Under the pieces are notes generated by a model. That model was given only the letters and a program-made list of their open reading frames with translations, searched no databases and had not been told where the DNA came from. Position numbers and translations under genes: made by a program. A stretch of DNA of 64,000 bases, taken from the NCBI RefSeq assembly GCF_019278465.1, contig NZ_CP058983.1:1177501-1241500 (forward strand), in the 5' to 3' direction. This document shows, piece after piece, positions 17,988-26,650 of this stretch (positions are counted from its first letter, which is position 1; every line of letters begins with the position of its first letter). The stretch comes from Tenacibaculum sp. AHE14PA. Its GTDB lineage: Bacteria; Bacteroidota; Bacteroidia; Flavobacteriales; Flavobacteriaceae.

Positions 17988-18636
17988 TTTGAGTATCGTT
18001 TTTAACTAAATTAAATGAAACTACCGCTAAAAAAGCCCCTAAAATTGGCGCTAATATATACAACCATAAATGTTCTAAATGACCAGAAATTAAAGCTGGT
18101 GCAATAGAACGTGTAGGATTCATAGATGCTTTTGTCATTGGTCCTGCAAACATAGCTTCTAACAAAACCACACCTCCAATTGCAATTCCTGCCATTACAC
18201 CAACTTCTTTACTTCCGCTAGAAACATTAATAATCGTTAACATTAAAAAGAAAGTAAGCAATAACTCTAAAATAAAAGCACGCCATGGTTCGAAAGACGG
18301 AATCGTAGCTCCGTAATATTCACTTGAGGGAAACAACACCCATAAAATACAACTTGCCAATATTGCACCTAATAATTGCGCTATAATATATTTCGGAACT
18401 TCTTTCCATGAAAACTTTTTTGCAAAGGCAAAAGCAATTGTTACTGCTGGATTAAAATGTGCTCCAGATATTTCTCCAAAAGCATAAATCATGGCCATTA
18501 CAATTAAACCCCAGGTTATAGCAACACCTGTATGCGTTAAATCGGTTCCGCCAGTTATTTCACTAACTGTCATGGCACCTGTACCACAAAAAACTAAGGC
18601 AAAAGTTCCTATTAATTCTGAAATATATTTTTTCAT
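17977..18636 (-). CDS. MIP-family aquaporin / glycerol facilitator
   Basis: A 219-residue channel with six membrane helices and two half-helices. The first pore motif is intact (GAHFNPAVTIAF). The second reads ASMNPTRSIAPAL, that is NPT instead of NPA, followed by the conserved Arg of the selectivity filter. It probably conducts water or small uncharged solutes across the inner membrane. The gene heads a two-gene unit, with the downstream epimerase-like gene overlapping by 11 bases. The NPT variant is the one unusual feature. Confidence 0.92.
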   Translation of the reverse strand: MKKYISELIGTFALVFCGTGAMTVSEITGGTDLTHTGVAITWGLIVMAMIYAFGEISGAHFNPAVTIAFAFAKKFSWKEVPKYIIAQLLGAILASCILWVLFPSSEYYGATIPSFEPWRAFILELLLTFFLMLTIINVSSGSKEVGVMAGIAIGGVVLLEAMFAGPMTKASMNPTRSIAPALISGHLEHLWLYILAPILGAFLAVVSFNLVKNDTQSDS

Positions 18637-18743
18637 AATGCAAATATCAACTAAAAAAATGATGTTTATTTTAAGTTTTCATTAACATTTAACTGAATTA
18701 TTCCTTGTAATTTTAACATCTAAATTTAAAACAATCAATTATC

Positions 18744-19583
18744 ATGAAAAAAATAGTTTTAAGCCTATTTGTAGCTGCACTTACGTTAACTACAAACGCA
18801 CAAATAAAAACACCTGCTCCTAGTCCTGTTTCTAAATTAGAACAAGCTGTTGGATTATCTGATGTAACAGTTGAATATTCTAGACCAGGAGTGAGAGATA
18901 GAGCAATTTTCGGAAACTTAGTTCCTTTTGACAAAGTATGGAGAACTGGAGCTAACGAAAACACGAAAGTTACTTTTAGTACTGACGTTACTATCGACGG
19001 AAAAGAATTAAAGAAAGGAACATATGCTTTATATACAAAACCAGGAAAAGATGCTTGGGAAGTAATTTTTTATACGGATGCAACAAACTGGGGAACTCCA
19101 CAAAAATGGGATGCTAGTAAGGTAGCTTTATCTACCACTGTAAAGGCTGATATGATGCCTATGAAAATAGAAACTTTTACAATTAGTATTGATGATATTA
19201 CTAACAACTCTGCTGTTTTAGGAATGTTATGGGAAAACGCTTATGTTGGGGTAAAATTTAATACGCCTACTGATAAAGCTGTAGAAGCTAGTATTGTTGC
19301 TACAATGCAAGGACCATCTGCTGGTGATTTTTATTCTGCTGCTGTATATTATTTACAGAGTGATAAAGACATTACAAAAGCCGCAACTTGGATTAACAAA
19401 GCGGTAGATATGACTAAAGACGAGCCTCGTTTTTGGTATTTACGTCAGCAATCTTTAATCTTAGCGAAAGCTGGAGATAAAAAAGGAGCTGTTAAAGCTG
19501 CTAAAGCATCTTTAGCAGGTGCTGAAAAAGCAGGTAACGCTGATTATATTAAAATGAACAAAGAGTTTTTAGCTAAAATGTAA
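18744..19583 (+). CDS. DUF2911 domain-containing exported protein
   Basis: A 279-residue protein with a signal peptide (KKIVLSLFVAALTLTTNAQ, cleaved near residue 20). DUF2911 follows, recognised by VTVEYSRPGVRDRAIFG, LVPFDKVWRTGANENTKVTF, ELKKGTYALYTKPGKDAWEV and the WG-x-P segment. The C-terminal 80 residues look like tetratricopeptide-type helices (WINKAVDMTKDEPRFWYLRQ, LAKAGDKKGAVKAAKASL). It is probably periplasmic. It is a single-gene unit with a strong terminator behind it. The function of the family is unknown. Confidence 0.92.
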   Translation: MKKIVLSLFVAALTLTTNAQIKTPAPSPVSKLEQAVGLSDVTVEYSRPGVRDRAIFGNLVPFDKVWRTGANENTKVTFSTDVTIDGKELKKGTYALYTKPGKDAWEVIFYTDATNWGTPQKWDASKVALSTTVKADMMPMKIETFTISIDDITNNSAVLGMLWENAYVGVKFNTPTDKAVEASIVATMQGPSAGDFYSAAVYYLQSDKDITKAATWINKAVDMTKDEPRFWYLRQQSLILAKAGDKKGAVKAAKASLAGAEKAGNADYIKMNKEFLAKM

Positions 19584-19610
19584 TTCATTTAAAGTAAAAA
19601 CGTTTATATA

Positions 19611-19646
19611 AAATAATGTCTGCAACTTCGGTTGCAGACATTATTT
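19611..19646 (+). terminator. Strong terminator after the DUF2911 gene, UUCG tetraloop
   Basis: A perfect 16-base-pair stem (AAATAATGTCTGCAAC and complement) closed by the very stable TTCG tetraloop and followed by TTTGTTTTA on the plus strand. It lies 28 bases after the stop codon. Confidence 0.9.
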
Positions 19647-19686
19647 GTTTTATACCCTTTTTTTTATTATCCTAAAAAACAAATAC

Positions 19687-19694
19687 TAACTTTG
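19687..19694 (+). promoter_or_regulatory. Bacteroidota -7 box (TAACTTTG) almost touching the FAD oxidoreductase start
   Basis: TAACTTTG matches TAnnTTTG exactly and ends 4 bases before the ATG at 19699. If used, transcription would start at or within a few bases of the ATG, giving a leaderless or near-leaderless mRNA. No convincing TTTG lies at -33. Confidence 0.4.
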
Positions 19695-19698
19695 TGCT

Positions 19699-20886
19699 AT
19701 GAAAAAATCAATAGCCATTATTGGCGGAGGTCCTTCTGCGTTATTTGCTGCAGCTTTTTTAGATACTAACAAATTTGATGTTACCATTTACGAAAAAAAG
19801 AAATCGTTAGGACGAAAATTCTTAGTTGCTGGTGATGGCGGATTTAACCTTAGCCACGGAGAAGCTATTCATAAAATGATTACGCGCTACACACCTACTT
19901 CATTTCTTAAAAATGCTTTATTAAACTTTACGAATGATGATTTACGTAACTGGTTATTATCTATTGCTATTCCAACTTTTGTAGGAAGTAGTAATCGTAT
20001 ATATCCTGAAAAAGGAATTAAACCTATTACAGTTCTTACCAACATCAAACAGTTTTTAAGCCATAAAAATATACAATTTGTATACAATTATGAATGGAAA
20101 GGTTGGAATGATAAAAGTGAGTTGATTTTTAATGAAAATAAAATTAATAAAGTTGATTACACTATTTTTTCTTTAGGTGGCGCTAGTTGGAAAATTACTG
20201 GATCAGAAGGTAATTGGACGGATAGTTTTAAGGAAAAAGATATAAATACACTTCCGTTTTTACCTGCTAATTGTGCTTATAATATTAATTGGAAAAGTGA
20301 TTTTATATCTAAAAATGAAGGACAGCCTTTAAAAAACATTGCGCTTTCTTGTTTAGATAAAAAACAAAAAGGAGAATTGGTTATTACTAAATTCGGGTTA
20401 GAAGGAAATGCTATTTATGCACTGAGTCCGCAAATACAATCGCAACTATCTGCTAATATAAAACCCGTTATTTATTTAGATTTAAAACCGATGTTTACTT
20501 TTACTGAAGTTGCTAAAAAAATAAATAATTCTCATTTAAGAACAACCGATATTCTTAAAAAAATATTAAAGTTAAGTGCACCTCAAATTGCTCTTTTAAA
20601 AACTGTTTTAACAAAAGAAGAATACATCAACAAAAACAGTATTGCAGAAAAAATAAAAGCACTACCTCTTGTTATTGAAAGTGCTGCTCCTTTAAACGAA
20701 GCTATTTCAACTACTGGCGGAATTCCTTTAAGCGAAGTCAACGAAAATTTCGAGTTAAAAAAACTCAAAAATAATTATTGCATCGGTGAAATGTTAGATT
20801 GGAACGCGCCTACCGGTGGCTATTTATTGCAAGCCTGTTTTAGTATGGGAGCATCTATTGCGAAACATTTAAATGAAAAAGAATAA
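19699..20886 (+). CDS. NAD(P)/FAD-dependent oxidoreductase, HI0933/TIGR03862 family
   Basis: A 395-residue flavoprotein. The N-terminal dinucleotide-binding motif is IIGGGPSALFAAAFL, followed by the family signature YEKKKSLGRKFLVAGDGGFNLSH. The C-terminal GGIPLSEVNENFELK and YCIGEMLDWNAPTGGYLLQACFSMG complete the FAD site. HI0933-like proteins are often called aminoacetone oxidase-like or BaiN-like, but the substrate is uncertain. It is a single gene convergent with the GNAT at 20892, with 5 bases between stops. Cytosolic. Confidence 0.9.
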   Translation: MKKSIAIIGGGPSALFAAAFLDTNKFDVTIYEKKKSLGRKFLVAGDGGFNLSHGEAIHKMITRYTPTSFLKNALLNFTNDDLRNWLLSIAIPTFVGSSNRIYPEKGIKPITVLTNIKQFLSHKNIQFVYNYEWKGWNDKSELIFNENKINKVDYTIFSLGGASWKITGSEGNWTDSFKEKDINTLPFLPANCAYNINWKSDFISKNEGQPLKNIALSCLDKKQKGELVITKFGLEGNAIYALSPQIQSQLSANIKPVIYLDLKPMFTFTEVAKKINNSHLRTTDILKKILKLSAPQIALLKTVLTKEEYINKNSIAEKIKALPLVIESAAPLNEAISTTGGIPLSEVNENFELKKLKNNYCIGEMLDWNAPTGGYLLQACFSMGASIAKHLNEKE

Positions 20887-20891
20887 GCCTA

Positions 20892-21350
20892 TTACTTTAG
20901 GCTTCTTCTCATATTAATTAAATGTTTGCTAAACCCTGCTTTCTCATAAGCTTTAATAGCTCCAGGATTATCAGCATATACATCTAAACGAACTTCAAAT
21001 GTGTTTTTAGATATTACCCAAGTATGCAAAGCATCAATAACTAGTTTATTAATTCCTTTACCTCTGTGAGAGTTTTTAACATACATAAAACCTAAATACC
21101 CCAAGTTTTGATGTTTTAAATATGGTTTTGCCAATTGTATTCTGGCATAACCAGCGCCTACAACATTTTCTTCATCTACAGCCACAATAACTTCTACTTC
21201 ATCAGACAAAATCATTGCTTTAATATCATAATATGATATTTTCTCGTCTTTTAAAGTAACGTCAAAAGGTCTTTCGAAATTAATAAGCGCTTGTTCAAAC
21301 TCTAAAAGAATAGGTAAATCTTTTAAAGTGGCTGTTCTAGTTGAAATCAT
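20892..21350 (-). CDS. GNAT family N-acetyltransferase
   Basis: A 152-residue acetyltransferase. The motif A region LGYLGFMYVKNSHRGKGINKLVIDAL contains the acetyl-CoA pyrophosphate-binding R-G-K-G-I. Motif B follows with VRLDVYADNPGAIKAYEKAGF. It starts 2 bases after the sodium/solute symporter gene, as the last gene of that operon. The substrate is unknown; linkage to a symporter suggests a small imported amine or amino acid, which is only inference. Confidence 0.9.
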   Translation of the reverse strand: MISTRTATLKDLPILLEFEQALINFERPFDVTLKDEKISYYDIKAMILSDEVEVIVAVDEENVVGAGYARIQLAKPYLKHQNLGYLGFMYVKNSHRGKGINKLVIDALHTWVISKNTFEVRLDVYADNPGAIKAYEKAGFSKHLINMRRSLK

Positions 21351-21352
21351 TC

Positions 21353-23008
21353 TTATTTCTTATTTAAAAATGGTTGTAATAAAGAAGCTATTAAAATTAC
21401 CAATCCGCAACCTAAAGCATTTAGCCATAAGAAAGGTAGCCAATCTGCTTTCCAAACATAAATAATAATTAACTGAGTAATAATTGCGGCTATAAAGACC
21501 GCGTTTGATTTCACAAATTTAAAGAAGAATGCTAATAAGAATATTCCTAATACATTTCCGTAGAAAATAGAACCGATAATATTGACCAACTGAATAAGGT
21601 TGTCGAATAAATTGGCGACACAAGCAACGGAAATTGCTAAAAGCCCCCATCCTAAAGTAAACCATTTGGTCATTTTAACATAATGCTCTTCACTCCTATC
21701 CTTCTTTTGATTTCTTTTATATAAATCGATAACAGTGGTTGATGCCAACGCATTTAACTCAGATGCTGTTGATGACATTGCTGCCGATAAAATTACCGCT
21801 AGCAATAAACCGATTAAACCTTTTGGTAAATTGTGTAAAATAAAATGAATAAAAACATAATCTTTATCATTTGTTTCTACTAAAGCATCTGCTTTTGTAA
21901 TTATTGCTTTAGCTTGCTTTTTTATTGATTTATCTTGCTCGTTTAACGCTTGTAATTGTTTTTTATTCGCATCCGTTAAACCTTCAAAAATTAAAGCTTT
22001 CTTTTGATTTTCTATCTGGATATGTTTCTCTCCTAAAACCTTGTATTCTGAGGCGTATTGAGAGTTTTCAACAACTTCACTGGCTTTCGGATTAAAATTT
22101 AAAGGAGATGTATTAAATTGATAAAAAACAAATACCATTACCCCAACCAATAAGATAAAAAACTGCATTGGCACTTTTAATAATCCGTTAAAAATTAATC
22201 CTAATTGACTCTCTCGAACAGATTTTCCTGATAAATATCGTTGCACTTGACTCTGATCGGTTCCGAAATAAGAAAGCATTAAGAAAGTCCCTCCTAAAAT
22301 ACCTGTCCATACAGTATAACGATTGTTTAAATCCCAAGAAAAATCTAACACTTGCATTTTATCAGATGCTCCTGCAATTTCTAACGCTTTTGTAAAGGTA
22401 ATTCCGTCAGGTAAATATTGTAATATCAAATAAAACGCAATAAACATTCCTGCGAAAATTACTGCCATTTGTTGTTTCTGAGTAACACTTACGGCTTTTG
22501 TTCCGCCAGAAACAGTATAAATAATTACCAAAAAACCAATAATTATATTTAATGTAATTAAATCCCATCCTAATACGGCTGACAAAATAATTGCGGGTGC
22601 AAAAATAGTGATTCCTGCAGCTAATCCTCTTTGTATTAAAAATAGAATAGCGGTTAAGGTTCTTGTTTTTCTATCAAAACGACCTTCTAAATACTCGTAG
22701 GCTGTATATACTTTTAATCGATGGTAAATAGGAATAAATACCAAACAGATAATCACCATAGCAATTGGCAATCCGAAGTAAAATTGTACAAACCCCATTC
22801 CGCTATGAAATGCTTGTCCTGGTGTAGATAAAAACGTGATGGCACTTGCTTGTGTTGCCATTACAGACAAACCAATCGTCCACCATTTACTATCACTTCC
22901 TCCTTTAATATAATCTTCAGCGTTTTTTCTCCCTCTAGTTTTCCAAACTCCGTAAAAAACAATAAATGATAATGTTAACGAAAGTACAATCCAATCGATT
23001 ACCTGCAT
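21353..23008 (-). CDS. Sodium:solute symporter (SSS family)
   Basis: A 551-residue transporter with about 13 membrane helices. The N-terminal half shows the SSS pattern GGSDSKWWTIGLSVMATQAS and FYFGLPIAMVIICLVFIPIYH. The LSYFGTDQSQVQRYLSGKS and AVILSAAMSSTASELNALAS motifs are typical of the family's Na+ and substrate sites. Between helices, residues about 300-365 form a charged helical loop, longer than in classical members. The solute is not evident; sugars, sialic acid and myo-inositol are common for this group. It is preceded after 3 bases by a 35-residue membrane peptide and followed after 2 bases by a GNAT. Confidence 0.93.
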   Translation of the reverse strand: MQVIDWIVLSLTLSFIVFYGVWKTRGRKNAEDYIKGGSDSKWWTIGLSVMATQASAITFLSTPGQAFHSGMGFVQFYFGLPIAMVIICLVFIPIYHRLKVYTAYEYLEGRFDRKTRTLTAILFLIQRGLAAGITIFAPAIILSAVLGWDLITLNIIIGFLVIIYTVSGGTKAVSVTQKQQMAVIFAGMFIAFYLILQYLPDGITFTKALEIAGASDKMQVLDFSWDLNNRYTVWTGILGGTFLMLSYFGTDQSQVQRYLSGKSVRESQLGLIFNGLLKVPMQFFILLVGVMVFVFYQFNTSPLNFNPKASEVVENSQYASEYKVLGEKHIQIENQKKALIFEGLTDANKKQLQALNEQDKSIKKQAKAIITKADALVETNDKDYVFIHFILHNLPKGLIGLLLAVILSAAMSSTASELNALASTTVIDLYKRNQKKDRSEEHYVKMTKWFTLGWGLLAISVACVANLFDNLIQLVNIIGSIFYGNVLGIFLLAFFFKFVKSNAVFIAAIITQLIIIYVWKADWLPFLWLNALGCGLVILIASLLQPFLNKK

Positions 23009-23011
23009 ATT

Positions 23012-23119
23012 CTAGTTAGTATATAAGTTTGTGATAATATAAAATATTGCGATATAAACTACGTTTGCTATTAATACTGCAGTGTATTCTTTTTTCCAAG
23101 TATATTTTTGTGAATCCAT
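23012..23119 (-). CDS. 35-residue single-helix membrane peptide between a lipoprotein and the symporter
   Basis: A small gene of 35 codons plus TAG. Its ATG directly follows the TAA of the upstream lipoprotein gene with no intervening base, and its stop is 3 bases before the symporter ATG. The product starts MDSQKYTWKKEYTAVL and continues as one hydrophobic helix (about residues 13-31) ending LYTN. The charged, aromatic N-terminal stub followed by one helix resembles small accessory subunits of secondary transporters. I recall similar short proteins beside flavobacterial SSS genes, but cannot verify this here. It probably sits beside the symporter in the membrane. Confidence 0.7.
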   Translation of the reverse strand: MDSQKYTWKKEYTAVLIANVVYIAIFYIITNLYTN

Positions 23120-23872
23120 TTATTTTGTTGGTTTTGCATAAAAGTCAGCATCAAATGATGCTTCACTTAATAAAGGTAATACAAATTTGGTAGGTTCTCT
23201 TGCTGGCTCAGTAGGATTACCATTTTCGTGTTTCTTATACCAAGTTAAAGACTTAGGTAATAAAAACCCGCTAACGTTTTGCCAATCGTTATATCTAATA
23301 ATACTCTTTTTATTTGATACTTTTTTACTGTGGTACGTAACCGTATAAGCTAACCAACTCATTTCATTGGTAGTTTCATCATAATAAATAAAATAATTAT
23401 CATCTGGTGATGAACCAACATTTTCATTGTATGAAATTTTAAACCCTGGATACTTTTTTCCTTCAAACTCTAATGGTTTTGTTTCTGAATACACAATTCC
23501 GTCATCTGCCAAAACAAAAGGCATTGTATAAAAATAGAAATATAAGTTATAATAAAACTTAGCATCTTTCTTATAAACCGAAGTATCTGAAACCCAAACA
23601 TCTTTACCATCAAAGCCTAATGAATACTCTTTAGCATTTATAACTGTTTTTCGTGAATGTAAATCCGTAGTATGCTCTTCATTTTTTAAAGTATACGACA
23701 ATGTTTTCATTTTTTGCCAATTATCAATACCTCCATGTTTATCAAAAACAGCAGCCAAAGCTTTTGGGTATTTTTCTGAAATTGTTTCTTTTTGTACAAC
23801 TTCCTTTTTTGCTTCATTTTTACAAGCAATAGAAACTACTGCAATTACTATTAATAAGACTACTTTTCTCAT
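23120..23872 (-). CDS. DUF6503-type lipoprotein
   Basis: A 250-residue lipoprotein: basic start MRKVV, hydrophobic core, and the lipobox VSIACKN with Cys near residue 17. The rest resembles DUF6503, Bacteroidota outer-surface or periplasmic proteins with an LolA-like beta structure. Recognisable parts are AVFDKHGGIDNWQKMKTLSY, YSLGFDGKDVWVSD, FYYNLYFYFYTMPFVLADDG and SWLAYTVTYHSKKVS. It is the first gene of a four-gene operon with the 35-residue peptide, the symporter and a GNAT. A lipid- or ligand-binding role is suggested by the fold only. Confidence 0.82.
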   Translation of the reverse strand: MRKVVLLIVIAVVSIACKNEAKKEVVQKETISEKYPKALAAVFDKHGGIDNWQKMKTLSYTLKNEEHTTDLHSRKTVINAKEYSLGFDGKDVWVSDTSVYKKDAKFYYNLYFYFYTMPFVLADDGIVYSETKPLEFEGKKYPGFKISYNENVGSSPDDNYFIYYDETTNEMSWLAYTVTYHSKKVSNKKSIIRYNDWQNVSGFLLPKSLTWYKKHENGNPTEPAREPTKFVLPLLSEASFDADFYAKPTK

Positions 23873-23954
23873 TTTTTTATGGATGTTTTATTACTATAAA
23901 ATACAGTCGAGTAAGAACAGTAAACTTACACAACTTCTATGAATTTATAAAATA

Positions 23955-23982
23955 AAAAAGCATCCGAATTCGGATGCTTTTT
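23955..23982 (-). terminator. Terminator after the ABC exporter gene
   Basis: Palindrome AAAAGCATCCGAA / TTCGGATGCTTTT with flanking A and T runs, about 26 bases after the stop of the exporter gene on the minus strand. It separates that gene from the DUF6503 operon. Confidence 0.8.
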
Positions 23983-24008
23983 TACTATTGATTTATTATT
24001 AATGGCTT

Positions 24009-25775
24009 TTAAATTTTTGATTGATAAGTGTACAACTCAAAATATCTTCCTTGTTTCTTTATCAACTCATCATGTGTGCCTCGTTCTACTATCGAACCAG
24101 CTTCAATCACTAATATTTGATCTGCTTGTTTAATCGTGCTTAATCTATGCGCAATTACAATAGTTGTTCTTTCTTTTATTAATTCTGATAAACTTTTTTG
24201 AATCAACGCTTCACTTTCAGTATCTAAGCTAGAAGTTGCTTCATCTAAAATAATAATTTTCGGATTTGCTAAAATAGCTCTTGCAATTGCCAAACGTTGA
24301 CGTTGCCCACCAGAAAGCTTTACACCTCTTTCACCTATTAATGTATTTAATCCATCATCAAAACGATCGGTGAATTCATTTACATACGCTGCTTTTACTG
24401 CATTTTGTAATTCTTGCTCCGTTGCATCTGGCCTTGGAAATAAAATATTTTCTCTAATAGTTCCTTCAAACAAAAACTCATCTTGTAAAACAACTCCTAA
24501 ATGTTTTCGGTAACTATTTAATTTAACTTTTGACATGTCATGATTGTCAATCGTTACTGTTCCTGATTTCGGATTTAAAAAAGTTGCTGACAATCCTGCA
24601 ATGGTCGATTTTCCTGACCCAGAACTCCCAACCAAAGCGGTTACTGTTCCTTTAGGCACCTGAAAACTGATATTGTTTAGTACTTGCTTACCTTCTTCAT
24701 AAGAAAAAGAAACATCATCAAAAACTAACGCTCCTTCAACATTATCTAACTCAATAACTCTTTCTTCATTATCTTCTTCAGCTTCCATGTTCATCAACTC
24801 TTCGGTTCTATCTAAACCTGCTAAAGCTTCAGTTAATTGACTTCCGATATTACTCATTTGTACAATAGGTGCAATCATTAAACCTAATAAAAATGTAAAT
24901 GATAAGAAATCACCCACGGTTAATTCTCCAACCATAATTTTGTAACCACCAATTCCCATTATTCCTGTAGACGCAATTCCTAATAAGAAAGTTGATGAAC
25001 TTGTCATTATTGCCGTTGCAGTTAAACTCTTTTTTACGTTTTGAAATAAAAGAGCTACCCCTTTTTCAAAAGATTCGTTTTCTTGTTGCTCTGCGTTGAA
25101 TGCTTTTATGACTCTTACACCAGCCAACGTTTCTGTTAAACGCCCTTTTACCTCAGCATTAATTACACCTCGATTTCTAAATATGGGTCTGATATACTTA
25201 AAAGCTTTTAAAGCAACTAATCCGAAAACAACTACAGGAATCAACACAAACAATGTCATTGACCAACTGATGTTTATCAATAAAATTAAAGAAATTACAG
25301 CTGTTATTGTTCCTCCTACTAATTGCACCAATCCTGTTCCTATTAAATTACGCACACCTTCAACATCACTCATAATTCGAGAAACTAATGCGCCCGATTT
25401 TGTATTATCAAAAAAACTAATTGGTAAAGACAATACTTTCTTTTGCACTTTTGCACGCAATTCTGAAATTAAATATTGTGCTTGTACACTTAAAATACGT
25501 GTTAGTAAAAATGACGTTACCGCTTGTATTAAAATCGCTGTTCCAACAACAAATAATAAACTATAAAGTGCATTGTAATCTTTATTAGGAATTATATCAT
25601 CTAACAATGATTTAATTTTTAACGGAGCTACCAAGCTTGCCAACCTACTTATTACAATTAAAACCAAACCTATTAAAACCAAGTTTTTACGGGGCCAAAT
25701 AATCGTTTTAAATGCTTTTCCTATTGATACTTTAGGTTTCTTTTTGTTTTCTTTTGATGATGTATATTGCTGCAT
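24009..25775 (-). CDS. ABC exporter, fused membrane and ATPase domains (MsbA-like)
   Basis: A 588-residue half-transporter. Six membrane helices occupy about residues 30-320, with SRLASLVAPLKIKSLLDDI and the coupling region SGALVSRIMSDVEGVRNLIG. The ATPase domain follows with Walker A GSSGSGKS, the Q-loop VLQDEFLFEGTIRENI, the signature LSGGQRQRLAIARAIL, Walker B IIILDEATSSLD and the switch histidine in VIAHRLSTI. It acts as a homodimer exporting lipids, peptides or drugs. Bacteroidota usually have several such genes, so identity with the essential MsbA is not certain. It is transcribed alone. Confidence 0.93.
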   Translation of the reverse strand: MQQYTSSKENKKKPKVSIGKAFKTIIWPRKNLVLIGLVLIVISRLASLVAPLKIKSLLDDIIPNKDYNALYSLLFVVGTAILIQAVTSFLLTRILSVQAQYLISELRAKVQKKVLSLPISFFDNTKSGALVSRIMSDVEGVRNLIGTGLVQLVGGTITAVISLILLINISWSMTLFVLIPVVVFGLVALKAFKYIRPIFRNRGVINAEVKGRLTETLAGVRVIKAFNAEQQENESFEKGVALLFQNVKKSLTATAIMTSSSTFLLGIASTGIMGIGGYKIMVGELTVGDFLSFTFLLGLMIAPIVQMSNIGSQLTEALAGLDRTEELMNMEAEEDNEERVIELDNVEGALVFDDVSFSYEEGKQVLNNISFQVPKGTVTALVGSSGSGKSTIAGLSATFLNPKSGTVTIDNHDMSKVKLNSYRKHLGVVLQDEFLFEGTIRENILFPRPDATEQELQNAVKAAYVNEFTDRFDDGLNTLIGERGVKLSGGQRQRLAIARAILANPKIIILDEATSSLDTESEALIQKSLSELIKERTTIVIAHRLSTIKQADQILVIEAGSIVERGTHDELIKKQGRYFELYTYQSKI

Positions 25776-25865
25776 ATTTTTTATTGAAGATACTATTTAT
25801 CGTCAAAACATATGCCATAGATAGTAAATATGACACAATTACAAAACACAATTTAAAAGTACTCT

Positions 25866-26591
25866 TTATTTAAGCTTGATTAATTTTACCTTATCTAAAA
25901 CCACCATAATACAATAAGTTACATCAATTTCGTGCCATCTTACACCACCGAAATTAGCACGACCACCATTAGCATGGTGATTGTTATGATACCCTTCTCC
26001 CATCATTAAAAAATCGAATGGTAATAAGTTTTTAGAAGTGTCGCTTACTTTAAAATTTACATACCCATAAATGTGTGCAAACCAGTTAATAATTACGCCG
26101 TGTATTGGCGCCATAAAAAAAGCTACTGGCAAAAGCAACCATTGCCACCAAGCTGTTGCAAAAAACATAAAGAATGCAACATATAAAGCACCCCAAGTTA
26201 ATCTAGAAATTTTTGAACTTGCGAAGTTGTCAAAGCTTTTCCATTGTGGTACATTTTTAGTGAATTTTGCTTCAATTGCGACTCTTTGATTATTGATATC
26301 TTGATAGATGTTTTTAGTACGCCACATCATTTTAAACAGATTTTCATCATATTTAGGTGAATGTGGGTCTTTTTCTGTATCAGCATACGCATGATGCATT
26401 CGGTGCATTACCCCGTAACCATAAGCACTTAAGTAATTAGAGCCTTGTGTTAACCAAGTTAAAAAGAAACAAACTTTTTCTCCAAAATTCGACATTTTAA
26501 AGGTTTGATGTGCTGAATATCTATGTAAAAAGAAGGTTTGAAAAAATAAACCTGAATACCATAAAATTATTATGAAAATTACTATTGTCAT
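25866..26591 (-). CDS. Acyl-CoA / fatty acid delta-9-type desaturase
   Basis: A 241-residue membrane desaturase. The three histidine boxes that bind the di-iron centre are all present: HRYSAH (H-x4-H), HRMHH and HNNHH. Between them are hydrophobic segments and DTEKDPHSPKYDEN. The length is that of short bacterial acyl-CoA desaturases. It introduces a double bond into saturated acyl chains, probably to keep membranes fluid in the cold. It lies 59 bases downstream of a Crp/Fnr-type regulator gene ending at 26651 on the same strand, so the two may be co-transcribed or linked in control. Confidence 0.93.
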   Translation of the reverse strand: MTIVIFIIILWYSGLFFQTFFLHRYSAHQTFKMSNFGEKVCFFLTWLTQGSNYLSAYGYGVMHRMHHAYADTEKDPHSPKYDENLFKMMWRTKNIYQDINNQRVAIEAKFTKNVPQWKSFDNFASSKISRLTWGALYVAFFMFFATAWWQWLLLPVAFFMAPIHGVIINWFAHIYGYVNFKVSDTSKNLLPFDFLMMGEGYHNNHHANGGRANFGGVRWHEIDVTYCIMVVLDKVKLIKLK

Positions 26592-26650
26592 TCTTGTATA
26601 TTTAGCCTACAAAGAACTGATTTTAGTGTGGTAAAAAAAATGAACTTAAG

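Noticed and set aside
25096..25566. 156-codon plus-strand frame inside the ABC exporter gene
   Set aside because: Shadow of the exporter's membrane domain; no recognisable protein features.
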